From assembly GCA_017858295.1 (NCBI GenBank), contig JAFMBU010000005.1:1-29440 (forward strand): DNA of 29,440 nt, written 5' to 3'. The first letter of the stretch is position 1, and each line of letters starts with the position of its first letter. The notes below the pieces were generated by a model. It saw nothing but the letters and a program-made list of their open reading frames with translations. It had not been told where the DNA came from and did not search any database. This document shows positions 1-8,404 of the stretch, piece by piece. The position numbers were made by a program, and so were the translations under genes. This DNA is from Porticoccaceae bacterium. Its GTDB lineage: Bacteria; Pseudomonadota; Gammaproteobacteria; Pseudomonadales; Porticoccaceae.

Positions 1-226
1 CGAACTCGGCGCGGGAGGCGAAGCTGTTGTGGTCCAGGGTGATATTGGGAATCGCGGCAACTGCTGCCCGCTCGAGGCCTTTGACGCCAGCTTTATTACT
101 GATCACTGCAACCACATCGCCGTTCAGTGACCCGTCTGCGCAACCGTCGATAAAGGATTGCAGATTGGAGCCACCGCCGGAAATCAGGACAACTATGCGT
201 CGCTTGCCCTTGGAGAGGTCAGTCAT
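1..226 (-). CDS. purN: Phosphoribosylglycinamide formyltransferase PurN (N-terminal part, cut by the window edge)
   Basis: PurN transfers a formyl group from 10-formyltetrahydrofolate to GAR in the third step of purine synthesis, in the cytoplasm. Only the first 75 residues are present. They begin MTDLSKGKRRIVVLISGGGS and continue NLQSFIDGC; the VVLISGGGSNLQ stretch is the conserved phosphate-binding N-terminus of the family, and VVAVISNKAG follows as expected. The ATG overlaps the last base of the purM stop codon (TGATG), so the two genes should be translationally coupled. This purM-purN order is usual in gammaproteobacteria. The active-site Asn-His-Asp residues lie outside the window. Confidence 0.93.
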   Translation of the reverse strand, partial: MTDLSKGKRRIVVLISGGGSNLQSFIDGCADGSLNGDVVAVISNKAGVKGLERAAVAAIPNITLDHNSFASRAEF

Positions 227-1278
227 CAGGATAGTCCGAGCAGTTGAACCTGTTCTTCGCCGGCTTCTTGAGCAGAGATAGTGCCCAGCTCGAAAGCAGT
301 TTCGCCACTGGCTGCCAACATATCCAGAGCTTCTTGGGTGCGATCAGCTGGAACACAGATCACCATGCCGACGCCGCAATTTAGCGTGCGGTGCATTTCG
401 TGCTCGTCGATATTGCCGCCTTTTTGCAGCCAGTCGAACACTGCTGGACGAGTCCAGGCCTGGGTGTCGATCACGGCTTTGGTATTGTCAGGCAAAACTC
501 GTGGGATGTTCTCTAATAGTCCACCACCAGTGATATGGGCCAGTGCATTGACCTGAGACTCGGCGATCAACTTCAGCAGTGGCTTCACGTAGATGCGAGT
601 GGGTTCCATCAGCAGGTCGATCAGCGGCTTGCCATCCAGTTGCGCGGTGGCGGGATCTGTATTGGTGACTTCCAGCACTTTGCGAATCAGCGAGTAGCCG
701 TTCGAATGTGGGCCACTTGAGGCTAAACCAATTAAGCTGTCGCCGATACTCACTTTGGTGCCGTCGATAAGGTCAGCTTTCTCTACTATGCCGACACAGA
801 AGCCAGCCAGATCGTAGTCTTCTCCTTCATACATGCCCGGCATCTCAGCGGTTTCGCCGCCGATCAGTGAGCAGCCAGAGATATCACAACCATCGGCGAT
901 GCCATTGACTACAGCAGCGGCTGTGTCTATCTCCAGTTTGCCAGTGGCATAGTAGTCGAGGAAAAACAACGGCTCGGCGCCACAGACAATCAGATCGTTG
1001 ACACACATGGCGACCAGATCTATACCGACTGTGTCATGCTTGCCGTGATCCAGTGCCAGGCGCAGTTTGGTGCCAACGCCATCGGTGCCAGAAACCAGTA
1101 CTGGCTGTTTGTACCCGGTAGGTAATTCAAACAGTGCGCCAAATCCGCCAAGGCCAGCCAAAACTTCTGGCCGTCTTGTGCGTTTAGCTGCGCCTTTAAT
1201 TTTTTCGATCAGTGCATTGCCCGCATCGATGTCGACGCCTGCATCTTTATAGCTGAGTGATTTGCTGTTTTCGGTCAT
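226..1278 (-). CDS. purM: Phosphoribosylformylglycinamidine cyclo-ligase (AIR synthetase)
   Basis: PurM closes the imidazole ring: FGAM plus ATP gives AIR, the fifth step of purine synthesis. The 350-residue length fits the family. Visible landmarks are the N-terminal SYKDAGVDIDAGNALI, the GLGGFGALFELP stretch, GTDGVGTKLRLA, the GGETAEMPGMY ATP-site loop and the ITGGGLLENIPRVLP segment near residues 250-265. The ATG is preceded by AAGAAGG at good spacing. It is transcribed leftwards and coupled to purN by a one-base overlap. The 99-base gap to the divergent DUF2066 gene must hold its promoter; a PurR-type operator could sit there, but I did not recognise one. Confidence 0.97.
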   Translation of the reverse strand: MTENSKSLSYKDAGVDIDAGNALIEKIKGAAKRTRRPEVLAGLGGFGALFELPTGYKQPVLVSGTDGVGTKLRLALDHGKHDTVGIDLVAMCVNDLIVCGAEPLFFLDYYATGKLEIDTAAAVVNGIADGCDISGCSLIGGETAEMPGMYEGEDYDLAGFCVGIVEKADLIDGTKVSIGDSLIGLASSGPHSNGYSLIRKVLEVTNTDPATAQLDGKPLIDLLMEPTRIYVKPLLKLIAESQVNALAHITGGGLLENIPRVLPDNTKAVIDTQAWTRPAVFDWLQKGGNIDEHEMHRTLNCGVGMVICVPADRTQEALDMLAASGETAFELGTISAQEAGEEQVQLLGLS

Positions 1279-1345
1279 GGCACAAGCCTTCTTTTGTTAG
1301 CCCGCTATTTTAGATGCAGTGGGCCTACTTTTCATCAAGCACTGA

Positions 1346-1351
1346 TATAAT
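1346..1351 (+). promoter_or_regulatory. Extended -10 promoter for the DUF2066-hda operon
   Basis: A perfect TATAAT at 1346-1351 is preceded by TGA (1343-1345), giving an extended -10 (TGNTATAAT). No good -35 lies at 16-18 bases upstream, which extended -10 promoters tolerate. Transcription would start near 1358, leaving a leader of about 20 bases that carries the GGAGA ribosome site before the TTG start at 1378. Confidence 0.55.
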
Positions 1352-1377
1352 GTTGCAAAATATCTGGAGAAAAACCG

Positions 1378-2442
1378 TTGAAACGGACATTAATTTTGTT
1401 TTTCGCCCTGTTTTGCACCTCAGTGATGGCAGAACAGGTTTCCGGACTCTATAACGGGCGCGTTTTAGTTGCTGACCAATCTGAGCAATCGAGATCAAAA
1501 GGGGTCAATCAGGCACTGGAGCAAGTGCTAATTAAGCTGACTGGCAACAGTAAAATCATGCAGCTTCCGGGTATTCAAAAAGCCGTTTCCAACACCAATA
1601 ATTTTATCGCCAGTGTCGGCTACACAAAGTTGCCGGCAGCTTCTCTTGAGGAGCTTGCGGGTCAGCCTGGTTTTTCACTGCAGGTAAGTTTTTCTGCCGA
1701 GGCCATAGATCAATTGATTCGCTGGGCACAGCTGCCCATATTGCCCGCTGGGCGACCGAAGTTGGTATTTTGGATAGTGCGGGATGATGCCGAGACCGGT
1801 CGTCAGTTTGTTACTGAGCAGCAGTTTCCCGATTTCACGCAGAGTTTTCAGCAAATTATGCAAGATCGCGCGGTGCCTTATCAGTTGCCGGCGTTGGATC
1901 TTGAGGATCAATTGTCACTCTCGGTCAATGAGGCCTGGAGTATGCGCGAGCAGACTATAGAAGTGGCCTCCCAGCGATACGCTGCGGACGGCTGGGTGCT
2001 GCTGCGCTTTTTCACCACTACATCGGGTCAAGTGCGCGGCAGCTGGATCTATAAGTTGGGTGATCAGCGTGGCTTTGATGATGTGCGTGCTGAGGATACT
2101 GAGACGTTTGTTGGACTGGCAGTTAACGAACTGGTAGATAGTATTTCGACACAGCTGACCTATGTACCCCAGGTCGATACCAGCAAGTTAGTGGTGCAGA
2201 TTAATCAGGTGGATTCCTTCGCTGACTATCAGGCCGTGGTGGCACAGGTGCAGGGTTTAAAGTTGGTTCGATCCAGCCATGTTTCGGCGGTTGAGGGCGA
2301 TCGTCTGTTTGTCACTGTGGATATAGATGGCGGTGTCGATCTGTTGATTTCAGCACTGGAGCGCAGTGGTAGTTTAGTTAACCAAACTTCTGAGATGGCG
2401 CGTTTCAGTGGTAATTTAGAATTTGATTGGATGCTTGAGTGA
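1378..2442 (+). CDS. DUF2066 domain-containing exported protein
   Basis: The 354-residue protein starts with a typical signal peptide (MKRTLILFFALFCTSVMA, cut likely after residue 18) and is therefore probably periplasmic. The mature N-terminus, VSGLYNGRVLVADQSEQSR then ALEQVLIKLTGN, is the hallmark of DUF2066 proteins, whose function is unknown. The start is TTG, placed 12 bases after GGAGA; no in-frame ATG competes. The gene overlaps hda by four bases (GTGA), so the two are one transcriptional unit. The same DUF2066-hda pairing next to purM is remembered from Pseudomonas. Family assignment is by motif recognition. Confidence 0.85.
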   Translation: MKRTLILFFALFCTSVMAEQVSGLYNGRVLVADQSEQSRSKGVNQALEQVLIKLTGNSKIMQLPGIQKAVSNTNNFIASVGYTKLPAASLEELAGQPGFSLQVSFSAEAIDQLIRWAQLPILPAGRPKLVFWIVRDDAETGRQFVTEQQFPDFTQSFQQIMQDRAVPYQLPALDLEDQLSLSVNEAWSMREQTIEVASQRYAADGWVLLRFFTTTSGQVRGSWIYKLGDQRGFDDVRAEDTETFVGLAVNELVDSISTQLTYVPQVDTSKLVVQINQVDSFADYQAVVAQVQGLKLVRSSHVSAVEGDRLFVTVDIDGGVDLLISALERSGSLVNQTSEMARFSGNLEFDWMLE

Positions 2443-3143
2443 ACGATTTTCAGCAGTTGAGTTTGGCGATTAAATTAGATAATCGGGCAACCTTCGATAA
2501 TTTTTATGCCCCTACTGGCACTCCTCAGCATCTAGCGAAGATGTTGCTGCAGGATGAAGGCAAGCAGTACGCCTATGTCTGTGGTTCATCGGGCTCCGGT
2601 CTGTCTCACTTGATGCAGGCGGTTTGCCAGCAGCACAGCATGCGCCTGAGCAATGGTGCTGCGGTCTATCTGCCGCTAAAAGAGCTCTGTGACTATCCTG
2701 CGGATCAGGTTCTCGAAGGGCTGGAGTCCTCTGACCTAGTTTGTTTGGACGATCTCGATCAGGTGGCTGGTCGCGAGGAGTGGCAGGCGCCACTGTTTAA
2801 CTTCTTTAACCGCTGCAGTGAGTCGGGCACTCGCTTGCTGATTACCGCGCACACATTACCCGACTATTTAGAAGTGCTGTTAGACGATCTGTTATCGCGC
2901 TTAAAATCCGGGATTTCACTGCAGTTGATGGATTACAAAGACGCAGATCTACGTCGACTGTTACAGCACAGAGCCAGTGGTCTGGGCCTCTATCTATCCG
3001 ATGAAGTGGCGCGCTTTTTGTTGCACAGATTGCCGCGCAATAGCCATGTATTGATGGCGGCGTTGGAAAAGTTAGACGGAGTGTCGCTGCGCGAGCAGCG
3101 CCGATTGACGCTGCCCTTTGTAAAGACGGTTTTGGATATCTAG
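2439..3143 (+). CDS. hda: DnaA regulatory inactivator Hda
   Basis: Hda works with the DNA-loaded beta sliding clamp to promote ATP hydrolysis by DnaA, preventing re-initiation of replication. The 234 residues hold an N-terminal clamp-binding motif QLSLAI (6-11), a P-loop region GSSGSGLSHL (49-58), a Walker B-like LVCLDDLD (100-107), a sensor-1-like LLITAH, the box VII arginine (R154 in LLSRLKSG) and the Hda-typical C-terminus RRLTLPFVKTVLDI. The Walker A lysine is leucine (L55), and the sensor-2 arginine position appears to be histidine (H203). The GTG start overlaps the preceding TGA stop (2439-2442). It converges on sppA with a ten-base gap. Confidence 0.93.
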   Translation: MNDFQQLSLAIKLDNRATFDNFYAPTGTPQHLAKMLLQDEGKQYAYVCGSSGSGLSHLMQAVCQQHSMRLSNGAAVYLPLKELCDYPADQVLEGLESSDLVCLDDLDQVAGREEWQAPLFNFFNRCSESGTRLLITAHTLPDYLEVLLDDLLSRLKSGISLQLMDYKDADLRRLLQHRASGLGLYLSDEVARFLLHRLPRNSHVLMAALEKLDGVSLREQRRLTLPFVKTVLDI

Positions 3144-3153
3144 CACTCTCTAT

Positions 3154-5007
3154 TTACAGCGGGCAATTTTCACAGTAAAGATAGACATGATTAGGGTCAC
3201 TGCTGTGGTTGCCCATAAACTGCAGTGGCTTGAGCGTAGATGCCAGCTGGTGCTGCAGGCTGATCGGCAACCAGTTCTGTAAACCCATAGCACTTACCGC
3301 AGCATTCATATTGCCGCTGATCTCCATCATCAGCTGCTCCATAAAGCTCAGTGGCTTGCGCCGATAGTCGATTTTATAATCGCTGACGCCGGCCAGTGTC
3401 GCGGCGCTGGCGATAGCGTCATTTAAGTCGCCGAGTTCATCTACTAGACCCAATTCTAATGCTTTCTTACCAGTCCAGACGCGCCCCTGAGCGATTTCAT
3501 GGATAGCGCTGGGCGTGCTCTCGCGAGCATCGGCCACCAGGGTCAAGAAGCGCGTATAAACATGTTCAACACCAGACTGCATAATCATTTTTGCCTCTGG
3601 AGTCATAGCTCTATTGAGTTGCAGCATGCCAGCAATATTGGTGGTGCCCACACCGTCGGAATAGATGCCCATGGCGCTGAGTGAATCCTCAAAGGTGGGA
3701 ATCACGCCAAACACGCCGATCGATCCGGTGATGGTGGTGGAGAGTGCAAGTATTTTGTCGGACTCAGTAGCGATCCAATAGCCACCGGATGCAGCGTAAC
3801 TGCCCATGGAAACAACCACTGGAATATTGTTTTTTCGCAGTGAGGCAATGCTGTCGCGGATAACATCTGAGGCAAAGGCACTGCCGCCTGGACTGTCCAC
3901 GCGCAATACCACGGCTTTGACCTGATCATCTTCTTCGATCGAGGCAAACATCTCTGCCAGAGTATCTCCGCCGATGGTTCCCTCCGGTTGGTTGCCATCG
4001 ATAATCGATCCGCTGGCAACCACCACGGCAATTTCTGGCCTGCCTTTATTCACAGTTTTCAGAGAACTCAACTTCATATGATTGAGGTAGGCGGCCATGG
4101 GTACGCTATCAAAGTCGCCATTGCTGTTGGGCAGAATCTGTAGCAAGTGGGCCTTGGTTTCACTGCGCGTGGCAATGCGGTCAATTAAGCCCTGCTGGAG
4201 CGCCAATGCCGCAATATCGCCATTTTCTTCCGCCAGCCTGAGGTGCATATTATTGGCTAAATCATTCAGCGCGCCTGTGGGTAGACCACGCAACTGCTCT
4301 ACTCTGGAAGTGTAGAACTGCCACAGAGAGTCAACCAGCTCCAGTCGATCGGCCCGAGCTTCATCTGACATGCCCTTGCCCAAAAAAGGTTCAACGGCAC
4401 TTTTGTATTTACCGACGCGAAACACATGGACATTGATCTTGAGTTTATCCAAAGCTTCTTTGAAGTAGCTGCTGTAGGAGCCAAAGCCAGTGAGCATAAC
4501 GCTGCCCAGAGGATTGAGAATAATTTCATCGGCATGGGCGGCGAGAAAATACTGTGACTGAGAAAAGTTGTCGCCAATGGCAATAATCGGTTTGCCACTC
4601 TGCTTAAAGCGTTGCAGGGCACCACTGATCTCCTCGAGTTTGGCAATAGAGCCCCCCGCCATATAGTTGGTGTCCAGCAGCACATGGGTAATGCGCTCAT
4701 CGTACTGCGCATGATCTAGGGCTTGGACTATATCTCGCACCAGAGTTTCTGTGTCGCGCTGACCTGGCTGAGAGAATATTTCACTGACGGGGTCTATGTA
4801 GGAACGCTGATCAACCAGTGTTCCACTGGGGGCTAAATAGAGTGCGCCGCGCTCGGGCATTGGCTGCAGGTCATCGACAAACACGCCGGCGACTATGGCG
4901 ATAAAAAACAACACGATAACCAGGCTGATCATATAGCGGATGGCACTTACAACCTTGCCTATAAGCCTAAAAAATTTACGTATTAAGCCTGGTTTCTTTT
5001 CACTCAT
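3154..5007 (-). CDS. sppA: Signal peptide peptidase SppA, 67 kDa type
   Basis: SppA is an inner-membrane Ser/Lys protease that degrades cleaved signal peptides. The 617 residues match the long tandem-domain form. A single membrane anchor lies at about 24-44, followed by two repeated S49 domains in the periplasm. The general-base lysine is K202 in RVGKYKSAVEPF, and the nucleophile is S407 in MGSYAASGGYWIA, so both catalytic residues are present. The C-terminal tail ends VYLYCENCPL, resembling the Cys-x-x-Cys tail of the E. coli protein. The start has AAAGGA upstream. It lies 85 bases downstream of the DUF2069 gene on the same strand and could be read from the arsC side. sppA is not at this position in the Pseudomonas order I remember. 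Confidence 0.96.
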   Translation of the reverse strand: MSEKKPGLIRKFFRLIGKVVSAIRYMISLVIVLFFIAIVAGVFVDDLQPMPERGALYLAPSGTLVDQRSYIDPVSEIFSQPGQRDTETLVRDIVQALDHAQYDERITHVLLDTNYMAGGSIAKLEEISGALQRFKQSGKPIIAIGDNFSQSQYFLAAHADEIILNPLGSVMLTGFGSYSSYFKEALDKLKINVHVFRVGKYKSAVEPFLGKGMSDEARADRLELVDSLWQFYTSRVEQLRGLPTGALNDLANNMHLRLAEENGDIAALALQQGLIDRIATRSETKAHLLQILPNSNGDFDSVPMAAYLNHMKLSSLKTVNKGRPEIAVVVASGSIIDGNQPEGTIGGDTLAEMFASIEEDDQVKAVVLRVDSPGGSAFASDVIRDSIASLRKNNIPVVVSMGSYAASGGYWIATESDKILALSTTITGSIGVFGVIPTFEDSLSAMGIYSDGVGTTNIAGMLQLNRAMTPEAKMIMQSGVEHVYTRFLTLVADARESTPSAIHEIAQGRVWTGKKALELGLVDELGDLNDAIASAATLAGVSDYKIDYRRKPLSFMEQLMMEISGNMNAAVSAMGLQNWLPISLQHQLASTLKPLQFMGNHSSDPNHVYLYCENCPL

Positions 5008-5092
5008 AGAGGTAGTCCTTTAATCGTTGTTTCTCAGCGCTCTGCGACTGGAGGCTAGCTAGAATGGCCTTCGCGTCCTGTGAGTATAGACT

Positions 5093-5494
5093 CTAGCTGG
5101 TAGGTTGCTCTTGCTGAAGTGCTTCCTGCCTGTCGTACTCTTCTTGCAGTGCTTTGCCGCGCTGTTGTTTCCAGCGTGCATACATCATTGCTGCGCAAAA
5201 CAGGATCACCGTGAGAGCCAGTTCCACCCAGTCGAGTACTTGGGGCGTTGGCCCAGCTAAATTATCAATGGCAGTGGCAAAGTAGATCAGAATAACAAAG
5301 CAGATCCAGATCAGTGTGCGGGTGTTGTTGACGATTAGGCCAGGAATAAAAATCGCCAAGGGAAACAAGCAGAGGAAGTAAATAATACCCGGCGCGCCCT
5401 GAATCCAAGCATTGGCGGTCATGGCCGCGAGCATCAGATAAAAGCTGGCGTGGGTCAGGGGACGGGAAAAATTAATCTTTTGTTCTAGGGTCAT
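5093..5494 (-). CDS. DUF2069 family small integral membrane protein
   Basis: The 133-residue protein has four predicted membrane helices (about 14-30, 36-54, 60-76 and 88-106) and a charged, Gln/Glu-rich cytoplasmic tail ending EEYDRQEALQQEQPTS. The ATRSxxHASFY-like N-terminus and the FIPGLIVNNTRT loop fit DUF2069, a gammaproteobacterial family of unknown function usually found beside wrbA. Its ATG lies one base after the wrbA stop codon, so it is almost certainly co-translated with wrbA and arsC. The family name rests on motif and neighbourhood; no biochemical role can be read from the sequence. Confidence 0.8.
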   Translation of the reverse strand: MTLEQKINFSRPLTHASFYLMLAAMTANAWIQGAPGIIYFLCLFPLAIFIPGLIVNNTRTLIWICFVILIYFATAIDNLAGPTPQVLDWVELALTVILFCAAMMYARWKQQRGKALQEEYDRQEALQQEQPTS

Positions 5495-5495
5495 G

Positions 5496-6086
5496 TTACT
5501 GCGCTCCGTTAAGTTGCGCGGCTAATTGGGCGACGCGTTTGCCCTGTGCTCGACAGAGGCTAATCTCGTCACTACTAAGGTTTTCGGCCTCAACATGGCT
5601 GGCGCCATAGGGGGTGCCGCCACTGCTGGTACTGTGCAGACTGGGTTCGGAATAGGGAATGCCGGTCAACAACATGCCCTGGTGCAACAGGGGAACCATC
5701 ATCGACAGCAGGGTTGTCTCCTGGCCGCCGTGCAAGCTGGAGGTCGAGGTAAACACGCCAGCGGGTTTGTTGATCAGACTGCCATTGGCCCAGAGACCGG
5801 CAGTGCCATCGATAAAGTATTTTAATGGCGCGGCCATATTGCCAAAGCGGGTTGGGCTGCCCATAAGTAGCCCCGAACAGTTGGCTAGATCCTGCTCGGT
5901 GCAATAAATGTCGCCACTGCTGGGAATATCTTCTGCCGTGGCTTCACAAACTGTAGACACCGCAGGCACGGTGCGCAGGCGCGCCTCCATACCAGCGCTT
6001 TCGACGCCCTGTGCAATTTCTTCAGCGAGTTTTTTAACATGACCATTGCGACTGTAATAAAGTACTAGTACATAACTATCTGACAT
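5496..6086 (-). CDS. wrbA: WrbA-like flavodoxin-fold NAD(P)H:quinone oxidoreductase
   Basis: WrbA-type proteins bind FMN and reduce quinones by two electrons, protecting against redox cycling in the cytoplasm. The 196 residues show the FMN phosphate loop YYSRNGHVKKLAEEIA (10-25), the central GSPTRFGNMAAPLKYFIDGT (76-95), the STSSLHGGQETTLLS segment (115-128) and the GGTPYGASHV motif (156-165), all typical of WrbA. Its ATG overlaps the arsC stop codon (TAATG), and the DUF2069 gene follows after one base, so the three form one operon. Length and motifs are complete. Confidence 0.92.
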   Translation of the reverse strand: MSDSYVLVLYYSRNGHVKKLAEEIAQGVESAGMEARLRTVPAVSTVCEATAEDIPSSGDIYCTEQDLANCSGLLMGSPTRFGNMAAPLKYFIDGTAGLWANGSLINKPAGVFTSTSSLHGGQETTLLSMMVPLLHQGMLLTGIPYSEPSLHSTSSGGTPYGASHVEAENLSSDEISLCRAQGKRVAQLAAQLNGAQ

Positions 6087-6430
6087 TAAATAATCTCCAG
6101 TACGGCTTCTGGGGGGCGACCAATGGCGGCGCGCTCGCCGTTAACCACAATAGGGCGTTCAATAAGCTTGGGGTGCTTGGTCATAGCGGCGATAAGCTGC
6201 TGCTCAGAGAGACTGGTGTCGGCTAAATTGTGATCTTTATAGGCCTGTTCGCCGCGACGCAGTAATTGCCTAGCGCCTATGCCGAGTTTTTGCAGCAAAA
6301 GTTTAATCGTTTCAGGGCTTGGGATGGTTTCCAAGTAGAGTACTATCTCTGGCTCTAGGCCCTGATCTTGCAATAGGCTCAGGGTCTGTCGCGATTTAGA
6401 GCAGCGTGGATTGTGATAAATAGTCAGCAT
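6086..6430 (-). CDS. arsC: ArsC/YfgD-family thioredoxin-fold reductase (arsenate reductase-like)
   Basis: This 114-residue cytoplasmic protein carries the glutaredoxin-type ArsC signature NPRCSKSRQTL with a single active-site cysteine at C10. The conserved R-P-I-V segment (ERPIVVNGERAAIGRPPE, 91-108) includes arginines that bind the oxyanion in ArsC. The length is closer to the short YfgD-like branch than to the 140-residue plasmid ArsC, and no arsB, arsR or acr3 gene lies nearby. Arsenate resistance is therefore possible but not shown; a general thiol reductase role is as likely. It is first in the arsC-wrbA-DUF2069 operon and divergent from yihY across 79 bases. Confidence 0.88.
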   Translation of the reverse strand: MLTIYHNPRCSKSRQTLSLLQDQGLEPEIVLYLETIPSPETIKLLLQKLGIGARQLLRRGEQAYKDHNLADTSLSEQQLIAAMTKHPKLIERPIVVNGERAAIGRPPEAVLEII

Positions 6431-6509
6431 CGTCTATGTTTCAGGTTATGGAAGAGAATACGCCATTGTAGAGGCAAATGGATTTAAACAGAATCAGAGG
6501 TTTAACGGC

Positions 6510-7799
6510 ATGCTCAATCAATTATTAATCAACGTGCGCAGAGTACCTCAGCAACTGGTCAGCAGTGGGCAATTTCTGGCCTATGCAGTACGTCGCTTTC
6601 TCGCCGATGGCTGCCCCCAGAGCGCCGCAGCACTCACCTATATGAGTCTGTTTGCTGTGGTTCCCATGCTGACTCTAATGTATAGCATGTTCTCACTGGT
6701 GCCGGCATTTCAAGAACTGGGTGGCCAGGTGGAGGAATTTATTTTCTCCAAATTTTTGCCCAGCAGTGGTCAGGAGATTACTCAATACCTGAGTGAGTTT
6801 TCTAATCAGGCGCGCAAGCTAAGTGTTGCCGGGGTGGCGATTATTTTAGTTACTGCACTGTTGATGTTAAGCAATATTGAAAAAACCTTTAATCATATTT
6901 GGGCCACCACTGGCGGGCGCAAAGGCTTGGCTGGATTTTTGGTCTATTGGGCAATCTTGAGTCTCGGGCCGCTGTTGCTCGCCGTAGGTATGATTATGAG
7001 CACTTACCTGATGTCACTGCGTCTGGTAGTTGCCGAAGTCGACAGTCTTGGGGTGGTGGCGCTGTTGTTCAGTTATCTGCCTTGGCTGCTGACCTGGCTG
7101 GCTTTTACTCTGCTCTATGTGGCGGTGCCCAACTGCAAAGTGAGAGTAGTCTATGCGCTGTTTGGTGGCCTGATCACCACGCTACTATTTGAGACCGCCA
7201 AGGCCCTGTTTGGACAGTTGGTGGCCAATTCTATCTATACCAACGTATATGGAGCATTCGCGGTTATTCCCTTATTTCTGATTTGGATTTATCTGCTCTG
7301 GGTGCTGATTTTATTCGGCGCTGAACTGGTGCGTAGTTTGGAGACCTTTCAATATGAGGGGCGTGATGCCGAGCTGCCGGATCTGCTCGCTGTATTGATT
7401 ATTTTGTGGCAGTGCTGGCGGCGACAGCAAAAAGGCCGCAGCTTGTCGGATCGCTCCATGAGTATTGTCGGTCTCAACGTTGAGCAGTGGCGACGCCTGC
7501 GCAATATTTTGCTGAGTCAGCGTATTTTAGAGAAAACCGCCAGCGGTCATTATGTGATGATTCGCGATGCGGATACCATCAGGCTGGCAGATATCAATGG
7601 ATGGCTCGGGCAGGGGTTGGGCGATGGCGATATGGCAGTTAATAAAAAGATGGTCGATGCCCATCCCTGGATGCAAAGCTACGAAAGGCTGATGCGAGAA
7701 AATAGTCATATGACCGCAGAGAATATGTCTGTCAGCCTACAAAAGTTATTTGCCAGTAATAGTTGTTCTGCGGATACTGGCAGCTCAAAAGAAAATTAG
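6510..7799 (+). CDS. yihY: YihY/BrkB family inner-membrane protein
   Basis: The 429-residue protein belongs to the family once misnamed ribonuclease BN; its real function is unclear. The first 280 residues contain about six membrane helices and the family motifs AALTYMSLFAVVP (40-52) and YTNVYGAFAVIPLFLIWIYL (243-262), followed by LFGAELV. Residues from about 285 onward form a soluble extension with a winged-helix-like pattern (SIVGLNVEQWRRLRNILLSQRILEKTASGHYVM), common in the Pseudomonas-type long form. The ATG has CAGAGG upstream. The thioredoxin lipoprotein follows after 24 bases on the same strand, as in Pseudomonas. Confidence 0.93.
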   Translation: MLNQLLINVRRVPQQLVSSGQFLAYAVRRFLADGCPQSAAALTYMSLFAVVPMLTLMYSMFSLVPAFQELGGQVEEFIFSKFLPSSGQEITQYLSEFSNQARKLSVAGVAIILVTALLMLSNIEKTFNHIWATTGGRKGLAGFLVYWAILSLGPLLLAVGMIMSTYLMSLRLVVAEVDSLGVVALLFSYLPWLLTWLAFTLLYVAVPNCKVRVVYALFGGLITTLLFETAKALFGQLVANSIYTNVYGAFAVIPLFLIWIYLLWVLILFGAELVRSLETFQYEGRDAELPDLLAVLIILWQCWRRQQKGRSLSDRSMSIVGLNVEQWRRLRNILLSQRILEKTASGHYVMIRDADTIRLADINGWLGQGLGDGDMAVNKKMVDAHPWMQSYERLMRENSHMTAENMSVSLQKLFASNSCSADTGSSKEN

Positions 7800-7823
7800 A
7801 CTTCTATATTAAGGCGGTTGTGT

Positions 7824-8288
7824 ATGTTCAAAGGCTTCTTGGTAAACGGTTCTATAGTGAACGCATTTTTAGTCAGCCTGATCTTGGTGGGCTGCAGTGG
7901 TGATTCTGGTTATAAATTAATTGATGGTGGCAGCCACAGTTTCAATAATGACCAAGGCAAATATACCTTGCTTAACTACTGGGCAGAATGGTGTCAGCCC
8001 TGTCGAGTGGAAGTGCCTGAACTAAATGAACTGGCCGCTGAGCATGCCGATCAGCTGACTGTACTGGCGGTCAACTTTGATAATGAGCAAGGCCCTGAGT
8101 TACTGGAGCAGCTTAAAAAAATCGATATTCAGTTCCCATCGCTGGCAGTAGATCCCCGTGCTAAATGGGGTCTTGAACGACCCAAGGTGTTGCCTGAAAC
8201 ACTGATAATTAACAGCAATGGTGAATTGGTTAAGCGCCTAATAGGTCCGCAAACTCTGGAATCACTGATGGCCTTTATTGGTGAGTGA
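7824..8288 (+). CDS. TlpA/ResA-like thioredoxin-fold lipoprotein
   Basis: This is a predicted lipoprotein of 154 residues. The hydrophobic segment (11-22) ends in a lipobox LVGC with C24 as the lipidated residue. A thioredoxin fold follows, with the redox motif WCQPC at 56-60 and a cis-proline region near KVLPETLIINSNGE. It should act as a membrane-tethered periplasmic thiol-disulfide reductant, in the manner of TlpA; the partner is unknown. I chose ATG at 7824 rather than the in-frame TTG at 7818, because AAGGCGG (7811-7817) is correctly spaced only from the ATG. It probably shares a transcript with yihY. Confidence 0.9.
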   Translation: MFKGFLVNGSIVNAFLVSLILVGCSGDSGYKLIDGGSHSFNNDQGKYTLLNYWAEWCQPCRVEVPELNELAAEHADQLTVLAVNFDNEQGPELLEQLKKIDIQFPSLAVDPRAKWGLERPKVLPETLIINSNGELVKRLIGPQTLESLMAFIGE

Positions 8289-8372
8289 TATTCGTACCTC
8301 AAATGGGTATGGGTGTTTGTGAGGTTGGCGTTTACACTTTGGTTTTTTAAATCCCCCCGAGCGTTAATAATC

Positions 8373-8387
8373 GCTAGAGCTTCTAGC
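8373..8387. repeat. Perfect inverted repeat ahead of the aldehyde dehydrogenase gene
   Basis: GCTAGA and TCTAGC are separated by GCT, ending 17 bases before the ATG at 8405. It could be a small operator or a hairpin in the leader. The rest of the 116-base gap (8289-8404) also holds a weak ACCTCA/TGAGGT inverted repeat (8296-8325), a T-rich stretch and a purine-rich ribosome site (AAAGAGAGAG). I saw no convincing -35/-10 pair. Confidence 0.4.
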
Positions 8388-8404
8388 TATAAAGAGAGAG
8401 ACAT

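Noticed and set aside
4299..4712. Leftward 137-codon open frame inside sppA, in another frame on the same strand
   Set aside because: The frame is in conserved sppA sequence, and its product is compositionally odd (many Ser, Cys, Trp and Met) with no recognisable motif.
6086..6430. Arsenic resistance operon
   Set aside because: Only an ArsC-like reductase is present. There is no efflux pump or ArsR regulator, and the fixed neighbours are wrbA and DUF2069, so a dedicated arsenic system is not supported.
7818..7823. TTG start two codons upstream for the thioredoxin lipoprotein
   Set aside because: The AAGGCGG ribosome site ends at 7817, leaving no spacing to the TTG but a proper six bases to the ATG at 7824.
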